The notes under the pieces were generated by a model. It was not told the DNA's origin and made no database searches. It saw nothing but the letters and a program-made list of their open reading frames with translations. A DNA stretch of 64,000 nt from Candidatus Polarisedimenticolaceae bacterium (GTDB lineage: Bacteria > Pseudomonadota > Gammaproteobacteria > Chromatiales > Chromatiaceae). Below, in pieces: positions 27,936 through 38,200 of this stretch (positions within the stretch are counted from its first letter, which is position 1; each line of letters starts with the position of its first letter). The DNA is taken from positions 1-64,000 of the forward strand of contig JAKITT010000001.1 in the NCBI GenBank assembly GCA_021647945.1, read 5' to 3'. Made by a program: the position numbers and the translations under genes.

Positions 27936-28325
27936 CTACCGCTCAAAATCACCTGGTTTTACGTGTAGATCTGTGTCATTTAAAACATGTTCCTGAATAC
28001 AGCCGAAATCCAATGCGACACACGGTACATCACCATATACCCATGCATCATGCCCCTGAGATAATTCAAATGATTGCCCAGGACCTACAATCTCTTCCTT
28101 TCCACTTGCACCTTTAACAACAAAGCTTCCAGATATGATGTAACCGATATGCCTTTCTGAAGGTTTCCCTGACTCTATCCCAACGTGCTCTGACCACTTC
28201 CAGCCAGGTTTATATCTACCTAAGCCTACATAGGAAGTACTGAGAATTTCAGCTGATCTTGAACTACCATCAATGAACTCCCTAATACGGTTCGATCCGG
28301 CAAGCTCTTTTATAACGATCTCCAT
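27936..28325 (-). CDS. Cupin-domain protein
   Basis: 129 residues with a single small beta-barrel. The first motif region is GWKWSEHVG...SERHIGYIISGSF, and the second GPGQSFELSQGHDAWVYGDVPC. Two or three histidines at metal positions (EHVG, RHIGYI, GHDAW) suggest a bound metal. Cupins of this short type include isomerases, dioxygenases and sensor proteins, and I cannot choose. The gene follows the DUF3530 gene on the same strand after a 25-nt gap, so they may be co-transcribed. Confidence 0.75.
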   Translation of the reverse strand: MEIVIKELAGSNRIREFIDGSSRSAEILSTSYVGLGRYKPGWKWSEHVGIESGKPSERHIGYIISGSFVVKGASGKEEIVGPGQSFELSQGHDAWVYGDVPCVALDFGCIQEHVLNDTDLHVKPGDFER

Positions 28326-28350
28326 TTAAATCACCACTTTTATATATAAC

Positions 28351-29148
28351 TCATTTATCAACCACCTCAGTACCAGGAGCCACTCGGCCTATCCATTTGG
28401 CAATATAGCTCACCAACACCTGTGTCATGCCTCTAAACTGGTGATCCGCCCCCAACACCTCATCCTGCCTAAATAGAGGATCTGCACCCTTTTTCCCTGC
28501 AGAATAACGCCGCGTTGCTGTGGCCATAACCTCCGGCAGATCACGGCTTCCATAGATATCCAACAGCGGTATATCAATTGTGGCCAACTGCTCATACATC
28601 AGCGTTTGCGCTGCTGCATCTGGCGGCACCAGCCGCACTCCGACCATCACCACTGCCTGAATTTCAGCAGCAGGCTGACCCGCCATGTAGTCAATCACCA
28701 TCGCAGCACCCAAACCATGGCCAACCAATACAACATTGAGCAACCCCGACTGCCTTAGATGGGCTAGCGCCGCCTCAACTCGTGGCGCCGCCTCAGCTGC
28801 CACTCCGCGATACTCCTCAGGCACCGCATCAACCGGAGCCACCGGCATCTGTAGCGACAGCAGATGCCAACCCGATGCAGGCAGCTGAGTGCGTAACGCA
28901 TGAATCACTCCCGCCTCATCAGGCTGCCCACCAACATCATGCAACAGAATCACCGCCCCACGGCGTTGTGCTGGTGTCGCAGGCGTCTGCAGGGCAATAA
29001 AACCTATCTCCGGTGTCTGTAGTTCCACCCACTCTCCGTCAATATGGCTACCTTTGAGTTGCGCTGCAATATATGACTCACGCATCAGATCCGAGGCATA
29101 GAGTCCGGTAGAGCCAAACAGCAGCATCAACACCAATAATCGATACAT
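28351..29148 (-). CDS. DUF3530-like exported alpha/beta-hydrolase fold protein
   Basis: The start at 29148 is chosen because GGAG precedes it and it yields a signal peptide (MYRLLVLMLLFGSTGLYA). The fold has the oxyanion stretch GAVILLHDVGGQPDEAGVIH and a nucleophile-elbow position reading LVGHGLGAAMVID, where the serine of GxSxG is glycine. A later LLDIYGSRDLPEV and GADHQFRGM would supply acid and histidine. The missing nucleophile suggests binding or a different chemistry rather than ordinary esterase activity. It is periplasmic. Resemblance to the DUF3530 group is from overall pattern. Confidence 0.7.
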   Translation of the reverse strand: MYRLLVLMLLFGSTGLYASDLMRESYIAAQLKGSHIDGEWVELQTPEIGFIALQTPATPAQRRGAVILLHDVGGQPDEAGVIHALRTQLPASGWHLLSLQMPVAPVDAVPEEYRGVAAEAAPRVEAALAHLRQSGLLNVVLVGHGLGAAMVIDYMAGQPAAEIQAVVMVGVRLVPPDAAAQTLMYEQLATIDIPLLDIYGSRDLPEVMATATRRYSAGKKGADPLFRQDEVLGADHQFRGMTQVLVSYIAKWIGRVAPGTEVVDK

Positions 29149-29391
29149 AACATCTCCAGAGAGTGGCAAAGGAACAGTATTAGTAACTACTCGGCATGTT
29201 TAGATTTTATCTCAAATCGAGGCATTTTCGCACGGAGAGAGGGAGCATATAGGCCATATGTAACCGATTGAGTACGAAAATAACGAAGCGTTGAGACAAA
29301 AGATGAATATGCTGAGTAGTTACTGTTCAGTTTCAATTAAGGCTGGTGGCTTAAGCTCACATTTATAAACCACTACAGCGTGAGAGAAACC

Positions 29392-29916
29392 ATGAACAAC
29401 ACAGATATCAAAGTATGGGACCCACTGATCCGCCTCTTTCACTGGGGTCTCGTCATCAGTTTTTGCATCGCCTTTGTCTCAGAGGATAACCTAATGAGAG
29501 CGCATGTCTATGCCGGTTACACCATTATCGGCCTACTTATCTTCCGTCTCATTTGGGGCATGATAGGCACCCAGCATGCTCGCTTTTCAGACTTTGTTCG
29601 ACCACCCCATGCCGCAATAACCTATCTGAAAGAGATGTTATTCGGACGAGCTACCCACTATTCAGGCCACAATCCCGCCGGTGGTCTGATGATTATCATG
29701 TTGCTGGCCAGCCTACTACTCACCAGCCTCACGGGCCTGGGCACCTACCATCTCGGCTTCGGTGAAGAGATCTTGGAAGAGGTGCATGAGTTTTTTGCTA
29801 ATTTCACCCTGCTACTAATTTTCATCCATATCAGCGGTGTGCTCTTAGGCAGTCTCTACCATGATGAAAATCTGATTCGCGCCATGTTCACCGGCAGAAA
29901 ACAGCGACAGGAGTGA
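29392..29916 (+). CDS. Cytochrome b561-family membrane protein
   Basis: 174 residues from ATG 29392 (GAGA at good spacing; an in-frame GTG at 29380 would add four). It has four hydrophobic helices with KVWDPLIRLFHWGLVISF, HVYAGYTIIGLLIFRLIWG, FSGHNPAGG-type loop residues (HYSGHNPAGGLMII) and FIHISGVLLGSL. The repeated histidines fit dihaem b-type coordination as in Ni-Fe hydrogenase b subunits. It should pass electrons between quinol and the periplasmic cytochromes encoded next. The following b561/DHC fusion gene overlaps or abuts it. Confidence 0.88.
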   Translation: MNNTDIKVWDPLIRLFHWGLVISFCIAFVSEDNLMRAHVYAGYTIIGLLIFRLIWGMIGTQHARFSDFVRPPHAAITYLKEMLFGRATHYSGHNPAGGLMIIMLLASLLLTSLTGLGTYHLGFGEEILEEVHEFFANFTLLLIFIHISGVLLGSLYHDENLIRAMFTGRKQRQE

Positions 29917-29924
29917 GGTGCAAC

Positions 29925-31043
29925 ATGCCATCATCAAAAACAGCGCTCGTTTGGAATCTGCCGGTAAGACTCTTTCACTGGGGTGTGGTCTGCTGCTTTA
30001 TCACCGCTTGGTCAACACTCGATAGCCGCTATCTCGACATCCACATCTTCAGCGGATACAGCACCATGGGTCTGCTCCTATTCCGCATTTTATGGGGCTG
30101 GCTTGGCGGCCCATATGCCCGCTTCAGTGATTTCTCCTTCACTGGGCATGAGGTTTTAAGCCACTTTAAAGAGACAATGAAGGGGCGACCAAAACCGTTC
30201 ATTGGCCACAACCCCGCCGGTAGCTGGGCGATCTACCTATTGATTGGCTTAAGTGCGGCCATCACCCTCAGCGGCCTCATCACGCTAGGTGGCGAAGAGC
30301 AGCATGGGCCGCTGGCTGGGCTACTCTCTTTTAGTCAGGGCGACATCGCCCACCAGATTCATGAGCTTCTAGCTTGGTCAACGCTGGCGGTTATTGCCAT
30401 TCACATTTCCGGTGTATTGCTTGAGAGCCGACTACTCAATGAGAATCTCATTAGATCGATGATCACGGGCAAAAAGCGAATCCCCACCACAGCGCCCCCT
30501 GCAATAGCACACCACAACACGGCGATCACACTATTAGTCGTGCTAAGCGGTGCCGCCCTATTCTGGTTCATGGGTTATCTCACCGCTCCCGACGATAAAC
30601 CTTATCGCCCCTTCATCGGCCCGGAGTTGGCCGACAATGCACTCTGGCGCGAAGAGTGCGGCAGCTGCCATCTCGCCTTCCACCCCTCTCTACTGCCAGC
30701 ACGTTCATGGCAAAAAATGCTGCGTGAACAGGCCACTCATTTTGAGGAGGATCTATTCCTGGAGGCCGATACCATCAACGCGTTACAGATCTTTCTCACC
30801 AACAATGCGGCCGAATGGGCCGCCACTGAGGCGGCGTGGAAGATCAATCACAGCATTGCAGAGAACGAGACGCCACTCTCCATCACCGAGACGGGCTACT
30901 GGCAAGAGAAACATGGCGAACTAGCCGATGCAGTGTGGCAAACAGACCCGGTCAAAGGCAAAAGTGATTGTGCCGCCTGCCACCTGGATGCCGATCTTGG
31001 TACGTTTGAAGATGGCGCAATGCATCTACCCAATAATTTTTAA
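29925..31043 (+). CDS. Cytochrome b561 fused to a dihaem cytochrome c (DHC-type)
   Basis: 372 residues from ATG 29925 behind GAGG; a GTG at 29913 overlapping the previous stop is the alternative. Residues 1-190 repeat the b561 pattern (VWNLPVRLFHWGVVCCF, GYSTMGLLLFRILWGWLGG, GHNPAGSWAIYL, AIHISGVLLE). A fifth helix (about 198-220) leads to a periplasmic dihaem domain with CGSCHLAFHPSLLPARSW and CAACHLDADLGTFEDG. This domain is closely similar to the separate protein at 31898. The fusion probably hands electrons from quinol through b haems straight to c haems. The gene ends at the first base of a 286-bp repeat. Confidence 0.88.
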   Translation: MPSSKTALVWNLPVRLFHWGVVCCFITAWSTLDSRYLDIHIFSGYSTMGLLLFRILWGWLGGPYARFSDFSFTGHEVLSHFKETMKGRPKPFIGHNPAGSWAIYLLIGLSAAITLSGLITLGGEEQHGPLAGLLSFSQGDIAHQIHELLAWSTLAVIAIHISGVLLESRLLNENLIRSMITGKKRIPTTAPPAIAHHNTAITLLVVLSGAALFWFMGYLTAPDDKPYRPFIGPELADNALWREECGSCHLAFHPSLLPARSWQKMLREQATHFEEDLFLEADTINALQIFLTNNAAEWAATEAAWKINHSIAENETPLSITETGYWQEKHGELADAVWQTDPVKGKSDCAACHLDADLGTFEDGAMHLPNNF

Positions 31044-31328
31044 GTCACTAACCACCCGCATAGCGGGAGGCTTGAGGAAAGCCCCTAAAAGGGGCTATTG
31101 GGTAGGTGCTCATGCTTAGGCAAAATAGCCTCCTAACTTGGTTGAAAACAGATATAACCACAGAGAACACAGAGGGCACAGAGAATCCAAAACACTTTTC
31201 TTTTCTCTGTGCCCTCTGTGTTCTCTGTGGTGTATTCTTGGCCGTTACCATGAGACCACATGCATGCCGGAATGGCAGAGCCTTTTCAAGTCTCACCGGC
31301 AAAGCCGGTGGTTTACCTCAATTTGAAT
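31043..31328 (+). repeat. CACAGAG-rich repeat family 2, copy 1
   Basis: 286 bp beginning right at the stop of the b561/DHC gene. It contains CCCGCATAGCGGG and AGCCCCTAAAAGGGGCT hairpins, a large inverted repeat CACAGAGAACACAGAG .. CTCTGTGTTCTCTGTG, and a closing ACCGGCAAAGCCGGT hairpin. It interrupts an otherwise compact operon. Copies with over 85 percent visible identity are at 52031 and 58079. Confidence 0.9.
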
Positions 31329-31470
31329 TATGCGTGAACACTTTGAGATTGGACAATGCGGCATCTGTTTTTTTTACCAATAATGGTCTCAATTTCAGTT
31401 TCAGTTCAGGTCGCCCAGATAGACTTTTAGACAATGGAGCAAATGGCCCCAAGTCAGCAATGAGGATATT

Positions 31471-31872
31471 ATGAACTGTAAACATTTCACCATCGCAGCC
31501 CTACTGATTGTAGCGCCGCTCAGCACGCAGGCCGACGCCATCAGCGATCTACAGGCGACCTACCAAAACGCTGGGGCAAGCCAATTTAGTGCCACTGCGG
31601 GTAAAACGCTCTGGCACAAAGGCTTCACCGATGTTAAAAGTGGCCAACAGCGCCAATGCACGACCTGCCATACGGAGAACCTACAAAACCGAGGTGAGCA
31701 TATCCGCACTGGTAAGGTGATTGAACCGATGGCACCATCCGCCAACCCAGAGCGTCTGACCCAGGTAAAAAAGATCAAAAAGTGGCTGCATCGCAACTGC
31801 AAGTGGACTCTCGGCAGAGAGTGCTCAGCACAAGAGAAGGGTGATCTACTCGCCTTTTTAAAGAATCTATAA
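31471..31872 (+). CDS. SHP-type monohaem cytochrome c (DUF1924)
   Basis: 133 residues with a signal peptide (cleaved near STQADA). It has one haem motif, QCTTCHTENLQNRGEHIRTGKVIEPMAPS, the hallmark of SHP, the oxygen-binding high-spin cytochrome first described in Rhodobacter sphaeroides. The C-terminal CKWTLGRECSAQEKGDLLAFL, with two cysteines able to form a disulfide, is typical. In other bacteria shp sits with dhc and a b561 gene, as here. GAGGATATT precedes ATG. The physiological substrate is unknown. Confidence 0.87.
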   Translation: MNCKHFTIAALLIVAPLSTQADAISDLQATYQNAGASQFSATAGKTLWHKGFTDVKSGQQRQCTTCHTENLQNRGEHIRTGKVIEPMAPSANPERLTQVKKIKKWLHRNCKWTLGRECSAQEKGDLLAFLKNL

Positions 31873-31897
31873 CAGAATTAATCAAACGAGGTACACC

Positions 31898-32491
31898 ATG
31901 AAATTCAACCTAAAAAGCGCATCACTGCTTATCCTGACCATCACACTGGTTGGCATCAGCACCACCACATTCAGCCGTGATGTCAAAATCACCGTTAACG
32001 AAGAGACACAATCACTCTTTAGCGGCTGGTTTAGCGGCGACAAGTCGGGGGTTGCAGCGGTCAATAACCCACTCTATCTCGATGAGTGTGGCAGCTGTCA
32101 CTTCGCCTATCAGCCTGGGCTGCTACCCATCGCCTCCTGGGAAAAAATCATGTCGAGTTTAGATAATCACTTTGGCGAGAATGCCGAATTGGCCGATGAG
32201 GAGCGCGCACAGATCCGCAACTACCTGTTGGATAGCGCAGCAGGCCGCACCAACCGCAAAATCTCGGTCAAATTCATACGTTCACTACGTGATGGGCAGG
32301 TGCCACTGCGCATCTCGGAGATCCCTTACTTCATCCACGAGCACGATGAGCTGTCACGCAAGATGGTGCAGGATAACCCAGAGGTAAAATCCTTCAGCCG
32401 CTGCGATGCCTGTCATTCTGATGCAGATAAAGGCATTTTCGATGAAGATGCCATCAATATCCCCGGTTTTGGCCGTTGGGAAGATGACTAA
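31898..32491 (+). CDS. Dihaem cytochrome c DHC
   Basis: 197 residues with a signal peptide (MKFNLKSASLLILTITLVGI). Two haem motifs, CGSCHFAYQPGLLPIASWEK and CDACHSDADKGIFDEDAINIPG, are separated by about 100 residues, matching the DHC family that donates electrons to SHP. It begins 25 nt after the SHP gene, with a good GAGG site. Its last 8 nt overlap the PepSY gene. Its similarity to the domain fused at 29925 points to duplication of the DHC module. Confidence 0.9.
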   Translation: MKFNLKSASLLILTITLVGISTTTFSRDVKITVNEETQSLFSGWFSGDKSGVAAVNNPLYLDECGSCHFAYQPGLLPIASWEKIMSSLDNHFGENAELADEERAQIRNYLLDSAAGRTNRKISVKFIRSLRDGQVPLRISEIPYFIHEHDELSRKMVQDNPEVKSFSRCDACHSDADKGIFDEDAINIPGFGRWEDD

Positions 32492-32801
32492 TCTGAGCAG
32501 ATCAACAGGGATTCTATTAACGGCAGCCCTGTTACTCAGCGGCCTTATTCACAATGTCCAGGCAGGCGATGAGATTGGACATCAACAGGCACGCGCGCTG
32601 GTAGCGGCAGGTAAAATTCTGCCGCTACAGCAAATTCTCAACCAGATTGAGCCGCTTGGACGGTTACTGGAGGTAGAGTTAGAGTTTGAGAAAGGGGATT
32701 ATATCTACGAAATCGAACGGGTTGATTCACAAGGCCGCGTCTGGGAGTTAGAGTTTAATGCCAGCAGCGGTCAGCTAATCAAGCAACAGGAGGAGAGATA
32801 G
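32484..32801 (+). CDS. PepSY-domain periplasmic protein
   Basis: 105 residues from ATG 32484; earlier in-frame codons lie inside the DHC gene. A signal peptide ([18 protein letters not shown]) is followed by one PepSY-like module: [20 protein letters not shown], then [37 protein letters not shown]. PepSY proteins often accompany PhoP/PhoQ-like systems and may modulate the sensor or bind metal. It overlaps the DHC gene by 8 nt and is 2 nt from the response regulator, a strong sign of one operon. Confidence 0.85.
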   Translation: MTNLSRSTGILLTAALLLSGLIHNVQAGDEIGHQQARALVAAGKILPLQQILNQIEPLGRLLEVELEFEKGDYIYEIERVDSQGRVWELEFNASSGQLIKQQEER

Positions 32802-32803
32802 GG

Positions 32804-33472
32804 ATGCGTCTACTACTCGTTGAAGATGATGTCGAGTTGGCCAACCACCTACAAGCGGAGCTAGCCCGCCAAGGGTATGCGGTTGATCACGTTGATAACG
32901 GCATCGACGCTGAACTCAAGGCGGAGTTAGAACCCTATGACGCGGTGATCCTCGACCTCGGTCTGCCTGGTCGACCCGGCCTTGAGGTGTTGCAAAACTG
33001 GCGTCAGAAAAAGAACAGGGTTCCCGTCATTATCCTCACCGCCCGTGACGCCTGGCACGAGCGGGTCGATGGTTTCAAAGCGGGTGCTGATGACTATCTC
33101 GGCAAACCCTTCCACTCCGAAGAGCTGGTCGCCCGCCTCCAGGCGCTGATCCGGCGTAGCCACGATATGGCAGGCCAGAACATTCATTGCGGCGGACTCA
33201 GCCTCGACGAGGAGCGACAGCAGGTCACCCTCACAGATGGTCAGACCCTAGAACTCACCGGCACTGAATTTCGTCTATTGCGTGTCTTCATGCTGCACCC
33301 CGGCCGTATCTTGTCAAAGACCCGCCTCACCGAACACGTTTACGATCAAGATTTCGACCGTGACAGCAATCTGATTGAGGTCTACGTGCGCCGACTGCGT
33401 GACAAAGTGGGCAAACAACGCATCATCCCAAAACGCGGCCAGGGCTACCTCTTCGTGGAACGGCCCGAGTGA
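32804..33472 (+). CDS. OmpR/PhoP-family response regulator
   Basis: 222 residues. The receiver domain (1-115) has acidic pocket [13 protein letters not shown], phosphoacceptor in [19 protein letters not shown], switch residues [10 protein letters not shown] and lysine in [10 protein letters not shown] winged-helix DNA-binding domain (125-220) shows [35 protein letters not shown] and [11 protein letters not shown]. It should respond to the sensor encoded next and plausibly control the haem-protein operon in which it lies. Confidence 0.95.
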   Translation: MRLLLVEDDVELANHLQAELARQGYAVDHVDNGIDAELKAELEPYDAVILDLGLPGRPGLEVLQNWRQKKNRVPVIILTARDAWHERVDGFKAGADDYLGKPFHSEELVARLQALIRRSHDMAGQNIHCGGLSLDEERQQVTLTDGQTLELTGTEFRLLRVFMLHPGRILSKTRLTEHVYDQDFDRDSNLIEVYVRRLRDKVGKQRIIPKRGQGYLFVERPE

Positions 33473-34785
33473 ACTCACTGCAGCAACGGTTGCAGCCCGG
33501 CCTCACTCTGAGTCTGATCTGTTTCATGGGGTTACTGTGGTGGGCCGGTAGCCAAGCCGTAAAAGAGCTGGGCGAAGAGCTGATCGCCTCTCGCCTGCAA
33601 CATGATGCCGAAAGTCTACTGGCCGCCATTGATCTCACCACCCCCAAAGAGCGAGCTGAACTGAAACAGATCAACCCCATCTACAAACAGCCCTTCTCTG
33701 GCCACTACTACGCCATTCGTTGGGCTGACGGCAGCACCCTCTTCTCTCGTTCCTTATGGGACCAACAACTAGAGATACCGCCACTCAGCGCCACTGAAAA
33801 CAGACAGTGGTACGCCACCGGCCCAGATGGGCAAAAGCTACTGCTCTGGGCACACCACTACCAAAAAAAGGGAGAAAACTTCACCCTCACGGTCGCCGAA
33901 GACCTCACCCCACTACAGCGCCACCTCAGCCGGTTCCAGTGGACATTTGCCGGCCTCGCCGCTCTCGTGCTGCTGATCCTGCTCATCATGCAGAAACGCA
34001 TCATCGACCACTCATTCCGCGGCCTCGGCCAGCTGCGTGCTGAGATCAAACAGCTGGAACAAGGCGAGATAATCACCCTCTCTGAGCAGGTGCCTAGCGA
34101 AGTGCTGCCACTGGTCGAGGAGTTCAACCATCTACTTGAGCTACTTGCACAGCGCCTGGAGCGATCACGTAACGCCCTCGGCAACCTTGCCCATGCCCTT
34201 AAGACTCCATTGAGTTTGCTCATCCAACAGATCGACCATCCCACCTTGGATCAACACCCCAAACTGCGCAGTGATGCCCTGGCCCAGACACAACGTATCC
34301 AGAATCTGATGGAGCGCGAGCTGAAGCGCGCCCGCCTTGCAGGCACCGGCACACCCGGTCAACGCTTTGATGCCCAACAGGAGCTGCCCACCCTGATTGA
34401 GGTGTTGCAACAGGTACACCAGCGAAGAGCGCTTGATATCAAACTAACAATTGATCCCGTTACCCCCCCTTTTGGTGACCGGGAAGATATGCTGGAGTTG
34501 ATTGGCAATCTACTGGATAACGCCTGCAAGTGGGCCGATAGCCGTGTCTATTGCAGCCTCTCAGGATCAGAACAGATCCATATCACCGTTGAGGATGATG
34601 GCCCGGGCGAAAGTAAGCAAGGATTGGAGAGGCTGACCGAACGAGGCGTCCGCCTGGATGAGTCCATCGAAGGGCATGGCCTCGGCCTCAGCATCGCCAA
34701 GGAGATCATCACGCTCTACAACGGCTCAATCCACTTTGATCGCTCCGAAACACTTGGTGGGCTACGTATCAAAATCTCCCTATAA
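33469..34785 (+). CDS. Sensor histidine kinase (PhoQ/QseC-like)
   Basis: 438 residues, with a GTG start overlapping the regulator stop by 4 nt. Two membrane helices (about 15-35 and 150-170) enclose a periplasmic domain of about 115 residues. A HAMP-like linker leads to the H box [19 protein letters not shown]. ATPase motifs are [15 protein letters not shown] (N), VEDDGPGES (G1) and [18 protein letters not shown] (G2). The signal is unknown; given the neighbours, redox state or a nitrogen/oxygen species is a reasonable guess. Confidence 0.94.
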   Translation: MNSLQQRLQPGLTLSLICFMGLLWWAGSQAVKELGEELIASRLQHDAESLLAAIDLTTPKERAELKQINPIYKQPFSGHYYAIRWADGSTLFSRSLWDQQLEIPPLSATENRQWYATGPDGQKLLLWAHHYQKKGENFTLTVAEDLTPLQRHLSRFQWTFAGLAALVLLILLIMQKRIIDHSFRGLGQLRAEIKQLEQGEIITLSEQVPSEVLPLVEEFNHLLELLAQRLERSRNALGNLAHALKTPLSLLIQQIDHPTLDQHPKLRSDALAQTQRIQNLMERELKRARLAGTGTPGQRFDAQQELPTLIEVLQQVHQRRALDIKLTIDPVTPPFGDREDMLELIGNLLDNACKWADSRVYCSLSGSEQIHITVEDDGPGESKQGLERLTERGVRLDESIEGHGLGLSIAKEIITLYNGSIHFDRSETLGGLRIKISL

Positions 34786-35261
34786 ACAGTAACTCCCTCC
34801 ATTTTAGCGAACAACAATCTCCAAAATAGAGCAGCAATGCCTGTCTGATCAACCCACCTATATTGATAATATGCTGTCAAAACAGCAGCAATGCGCTACC
34901 ATCTGGGAACCTCTGCTCACATCCGAAAAAACACAGAACAGGGCAAAACAACCTATATTTGTCTGCAAATAAAGCGAAACAGCTCCCTACTTGCCGCGAT
35001 CGACAGAATAAGACGAACGACCACAAACACCTTAAAACAGCCGTAAATTAATCCAGCGGCCCAAACCAATACCCCTAATTTCCCACATAAACCAGCTGTA
35101 CCATATCGGGTAAAAGCTCAAGTCCTATATCTAACTACCGACAACATACTCCAGAGAGTAATTTTTCACACGGACTCCCAATGGGCCTGTTATGCAGTCA
35201 CCTAAATTGGCGATGCAAGTGAATGCTTGCACCCATTGAGAGATTTAATAACGGAAAAAGT
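34786..35261. other. Gene-free interval before the subtilase gene
   Basis: 476 nt with no credible ORF, low G+C in places (TATTGATAATATGCTG near 34861) and no clear terminator after the kinase gene. It presumably holds the promoter of the large secreted protein downstream, but I see no box pair good enough to call. Confidence 0.5.
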
Positions 35262-38200
35262 ATGCCTTATCTATCGCAAAGCCATCGCTATTTTATTCAC
35301 CCCCTCCTGGCCCTAATATCCATAGGGCTCGCCTCATGTGGCGGTGGCGGTGGGGGTGGGAGCAACAACGCTACACCAGATAGCACCGAGCTAACATATA
35401 GCATCGACGGCACCGTCACCGGACTGACTGGCACCGTTGTTTTGCTAAATAACCTATCTGATTCACAAACAATCAGTATCGATGGCTCTGTTGAATTCAT
35501 ACAGCTACCGAGTGATTCCAGCTACAGCATCACAATTAAGGCGATGCCGAGTGGGCAGGTCTGCAGCGTCAACAATGGAAGCGGGCAAGTTGGCACAACA
35601 GGTATCACAGACATCACGGTTGATTGTGCCACCACAGTGACTAACAGTGATTTTGCTATTGGAGGAACGGTCGACGGGCTCAACGGCACATTGGTGCTGC
35701 AGAACAATGAGGGGGATACTACGGCAGTTAGTGGCAACAGTGCTTATCCATTGGCAGCTAGTAGCATCAGTGCCTATACGTTTTCTACTCGAATGATAAA
35801 CCAGGCACTCTACAACGTGACGATTGCCGAGCACCCTGAAGGGCAACTCTGTTCAGTTGCAAATAGTAGTGGCTTGGTCGATGGTAGCGATATTAGCGAT
35901 ACCATCATTATTTGCACTGCAGATGACACCACCATCTCCCTCTCAGGCACCATTTCAGCCGTGCCACTAACTCATATCGATAGTGATATCAACGACCCAC
36001 TCGCCACCACAAACGTCAATAACAACGACTTCCCTGTTGCTCAGCTCATCCCCAGTTTCTCCACCGTGCAAGGTTTTGCAACAAAGGCAGGGACAGGGCG
36101 CATTCAGGATGCAGACCGCTTCGCCACCACCAGTGACGAGTTTGATATTTACCGTGTTTTGCTACAAAAGGATCAATTGATCCAGCTTCAAGTGGTCGAT
36201 TTTGATGGTGCAGATATCTTTACCGGAGATTTAGATCTCTATCTTTATGACATCGACGAAAATTTAGTGGGCGGCTCAAAGTTAGTGACCGAGTTTGAGA
36301 GCATTCGCGTACCGAGTGATGGGGAGTATTATATCAAGGTGCTGGCTTTCAGCGGCACATCAAAATACAGCCTCTCCTTAACAGGCATCCAACCCCTCGG
36401 CATGCCCGGCGGTCAGGAGTCAATGGATTTTAGAGTAGACGAGGCGGTAGTACAGTTCAAACCCATTGCATTTGCTCAAGGGATCCAAGCCGCCAGCCTT
36501 TCTGTTAGCGTGAACCATACCGACACCTCACGTGCCACACTGGCCCATTTTGACACCATGCTGAACATCAGTAGCTCGCTGACTCCTTCTTCGGCACTAA
36601 GCCCCGCGCTGCAAACACTGGCCACAAATAATCCAGAGAGCTACCAGAAATTTCAAACATTGCAGCAGATCAAGCAGCTTTCTCTGCGTGACGATGTAGA
36701 GTTTGCAGAGCCAAACTACATCTATCAAGCGCTTAAAGTACCCAATGATCAGTACTATGGTTATCAATGGCACTACCCCGCCATTAAGCTGCCTCAAGCA
36801 TGGGATATCACCACCGGCTCTCGAGACGACGGTGAACCTAATGTCATCGTTGCGGTGGTCGATACGGGCGTCTATCTCACCCACCCAGAGCTTGAAAACC
36901 AGCTAGTAGATGGCTATGACTTCATCTCCGACCCACAAAATGCATTGGATGGTAATGGCATCGACTCAAACCCCGATGACCCAGGCGACAGCTCTCAGTT
37001 AGGCAGTAGCAGCTGGCATGGCACCCATGTATCAGGCACCGTCGCAGCTGAGTCCAATAACTCAGTCGGCATTGCCGGGGTGGCATGGGGCGCTAAAGTG
37101 ATGCCGCTTCGTGTACTGGGTGCCTACGGCGGATCAGGTTATGACATCAACCAAGCCCTTCTGTTTGCCGCCGGTTTGGCCAATGATAGCGGCACCGTGC
37201 CCGCCCAAAAAGCTGATGTGATCAACCTCAGCCTCGGCGGCAGCGGTTACTCACAAGCCGCCCAAAACACCTATAACCTCGTCCGTAGCACAGGTGTTTT
37301 AGTAGTCGCAGCCGCAGGCAACGCCAATAACAGCGTGCTTCACTACCCCGCCTCCTATGATGGCGTCATCTCAGTGAGCGCCACCGATTTTGCCAACAAT
37401 CGCGCCCCCTACTCAAGCTATGGTAGCCGTGTCGATGTGGCCGCTCCAGGCGGCTCTACTGGCGTTGACCTCAATGGCGATGGCTCTGGCGATGGTGTAC
37501 TAAGCACCTTGGTCAATGACTCCTCAGGCACTCGCGTCGCTTCATTTAGCTTCTATCAGGGCACTTCAATGGCCACGCCACACATGGCGGGAGTATTGGC
37601 CTTGATGCGGGCTGTCTATCCATCACTCACTCCCAATGATATCGATGGACTGCTGGCCTCTGGCGTCATAACAACCGACCTAGGGGCCATAGGTCGAGAT
37701 GACTATTTTGGTCATGGTTTGATCGATGCACTCAAAGCGGTACAAGCTGCCGAGACATTGGCAAATAGCGGTGTACCACCCACACCACCCGCCATCATCG
37801 AAGTAACCCCATCACAAATAACCTTTGGTTTAGCTAGTGACGCCACGGTCACGGTGACCAACAGCGGCGGCGGAACCCCCTCTGTCACCGGCACAGTATC
37901 AGATAGCAGCTGGCTAAGCGTCACGGCCTCTGCGGTTGATGCTGAAGGCCTGGGAGAGTATGCGATAACTATCGATCGTAGTGGCTTGAGTAGCTCCTCA
38001 TCCACCTACCAAGGAAGCATCACCTTCTCACTCAGCACCGGCAGTACCGTGGTGGTTCAAGTATCCATGATCATTGGCATTGTTGATAACACAGGCAGCG
38101 TTGGCTCACTCTACATTCTGCTACTTGATTCTGAATACAACATCCTCGACCAAGCCATTCCAGTGCCACAGGGCAATGGCATATTCGACTACCAGTTTGA

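Noticed and set aside
31130-31235. CRISPR-like impression of repeated CACAGAG units
   Set aside because: Units are 7-9 nt, run head to tail or inverted, and have no spacers; it is a repeat element, not a CRISPR array.
31106-31474. Frames rich in CALCVLCGV inside the CACAGAG repeats (also at 52129 and 58138)
   Set aside because: They translate repeat units, occur in every copy and carry no start signals; the cysteines are not haem sites.
34863-35051. 62-residue frame before the subtilase gene
   Set aside because: Biased, polar composition and no ribosome site or family; treated as gene-free.
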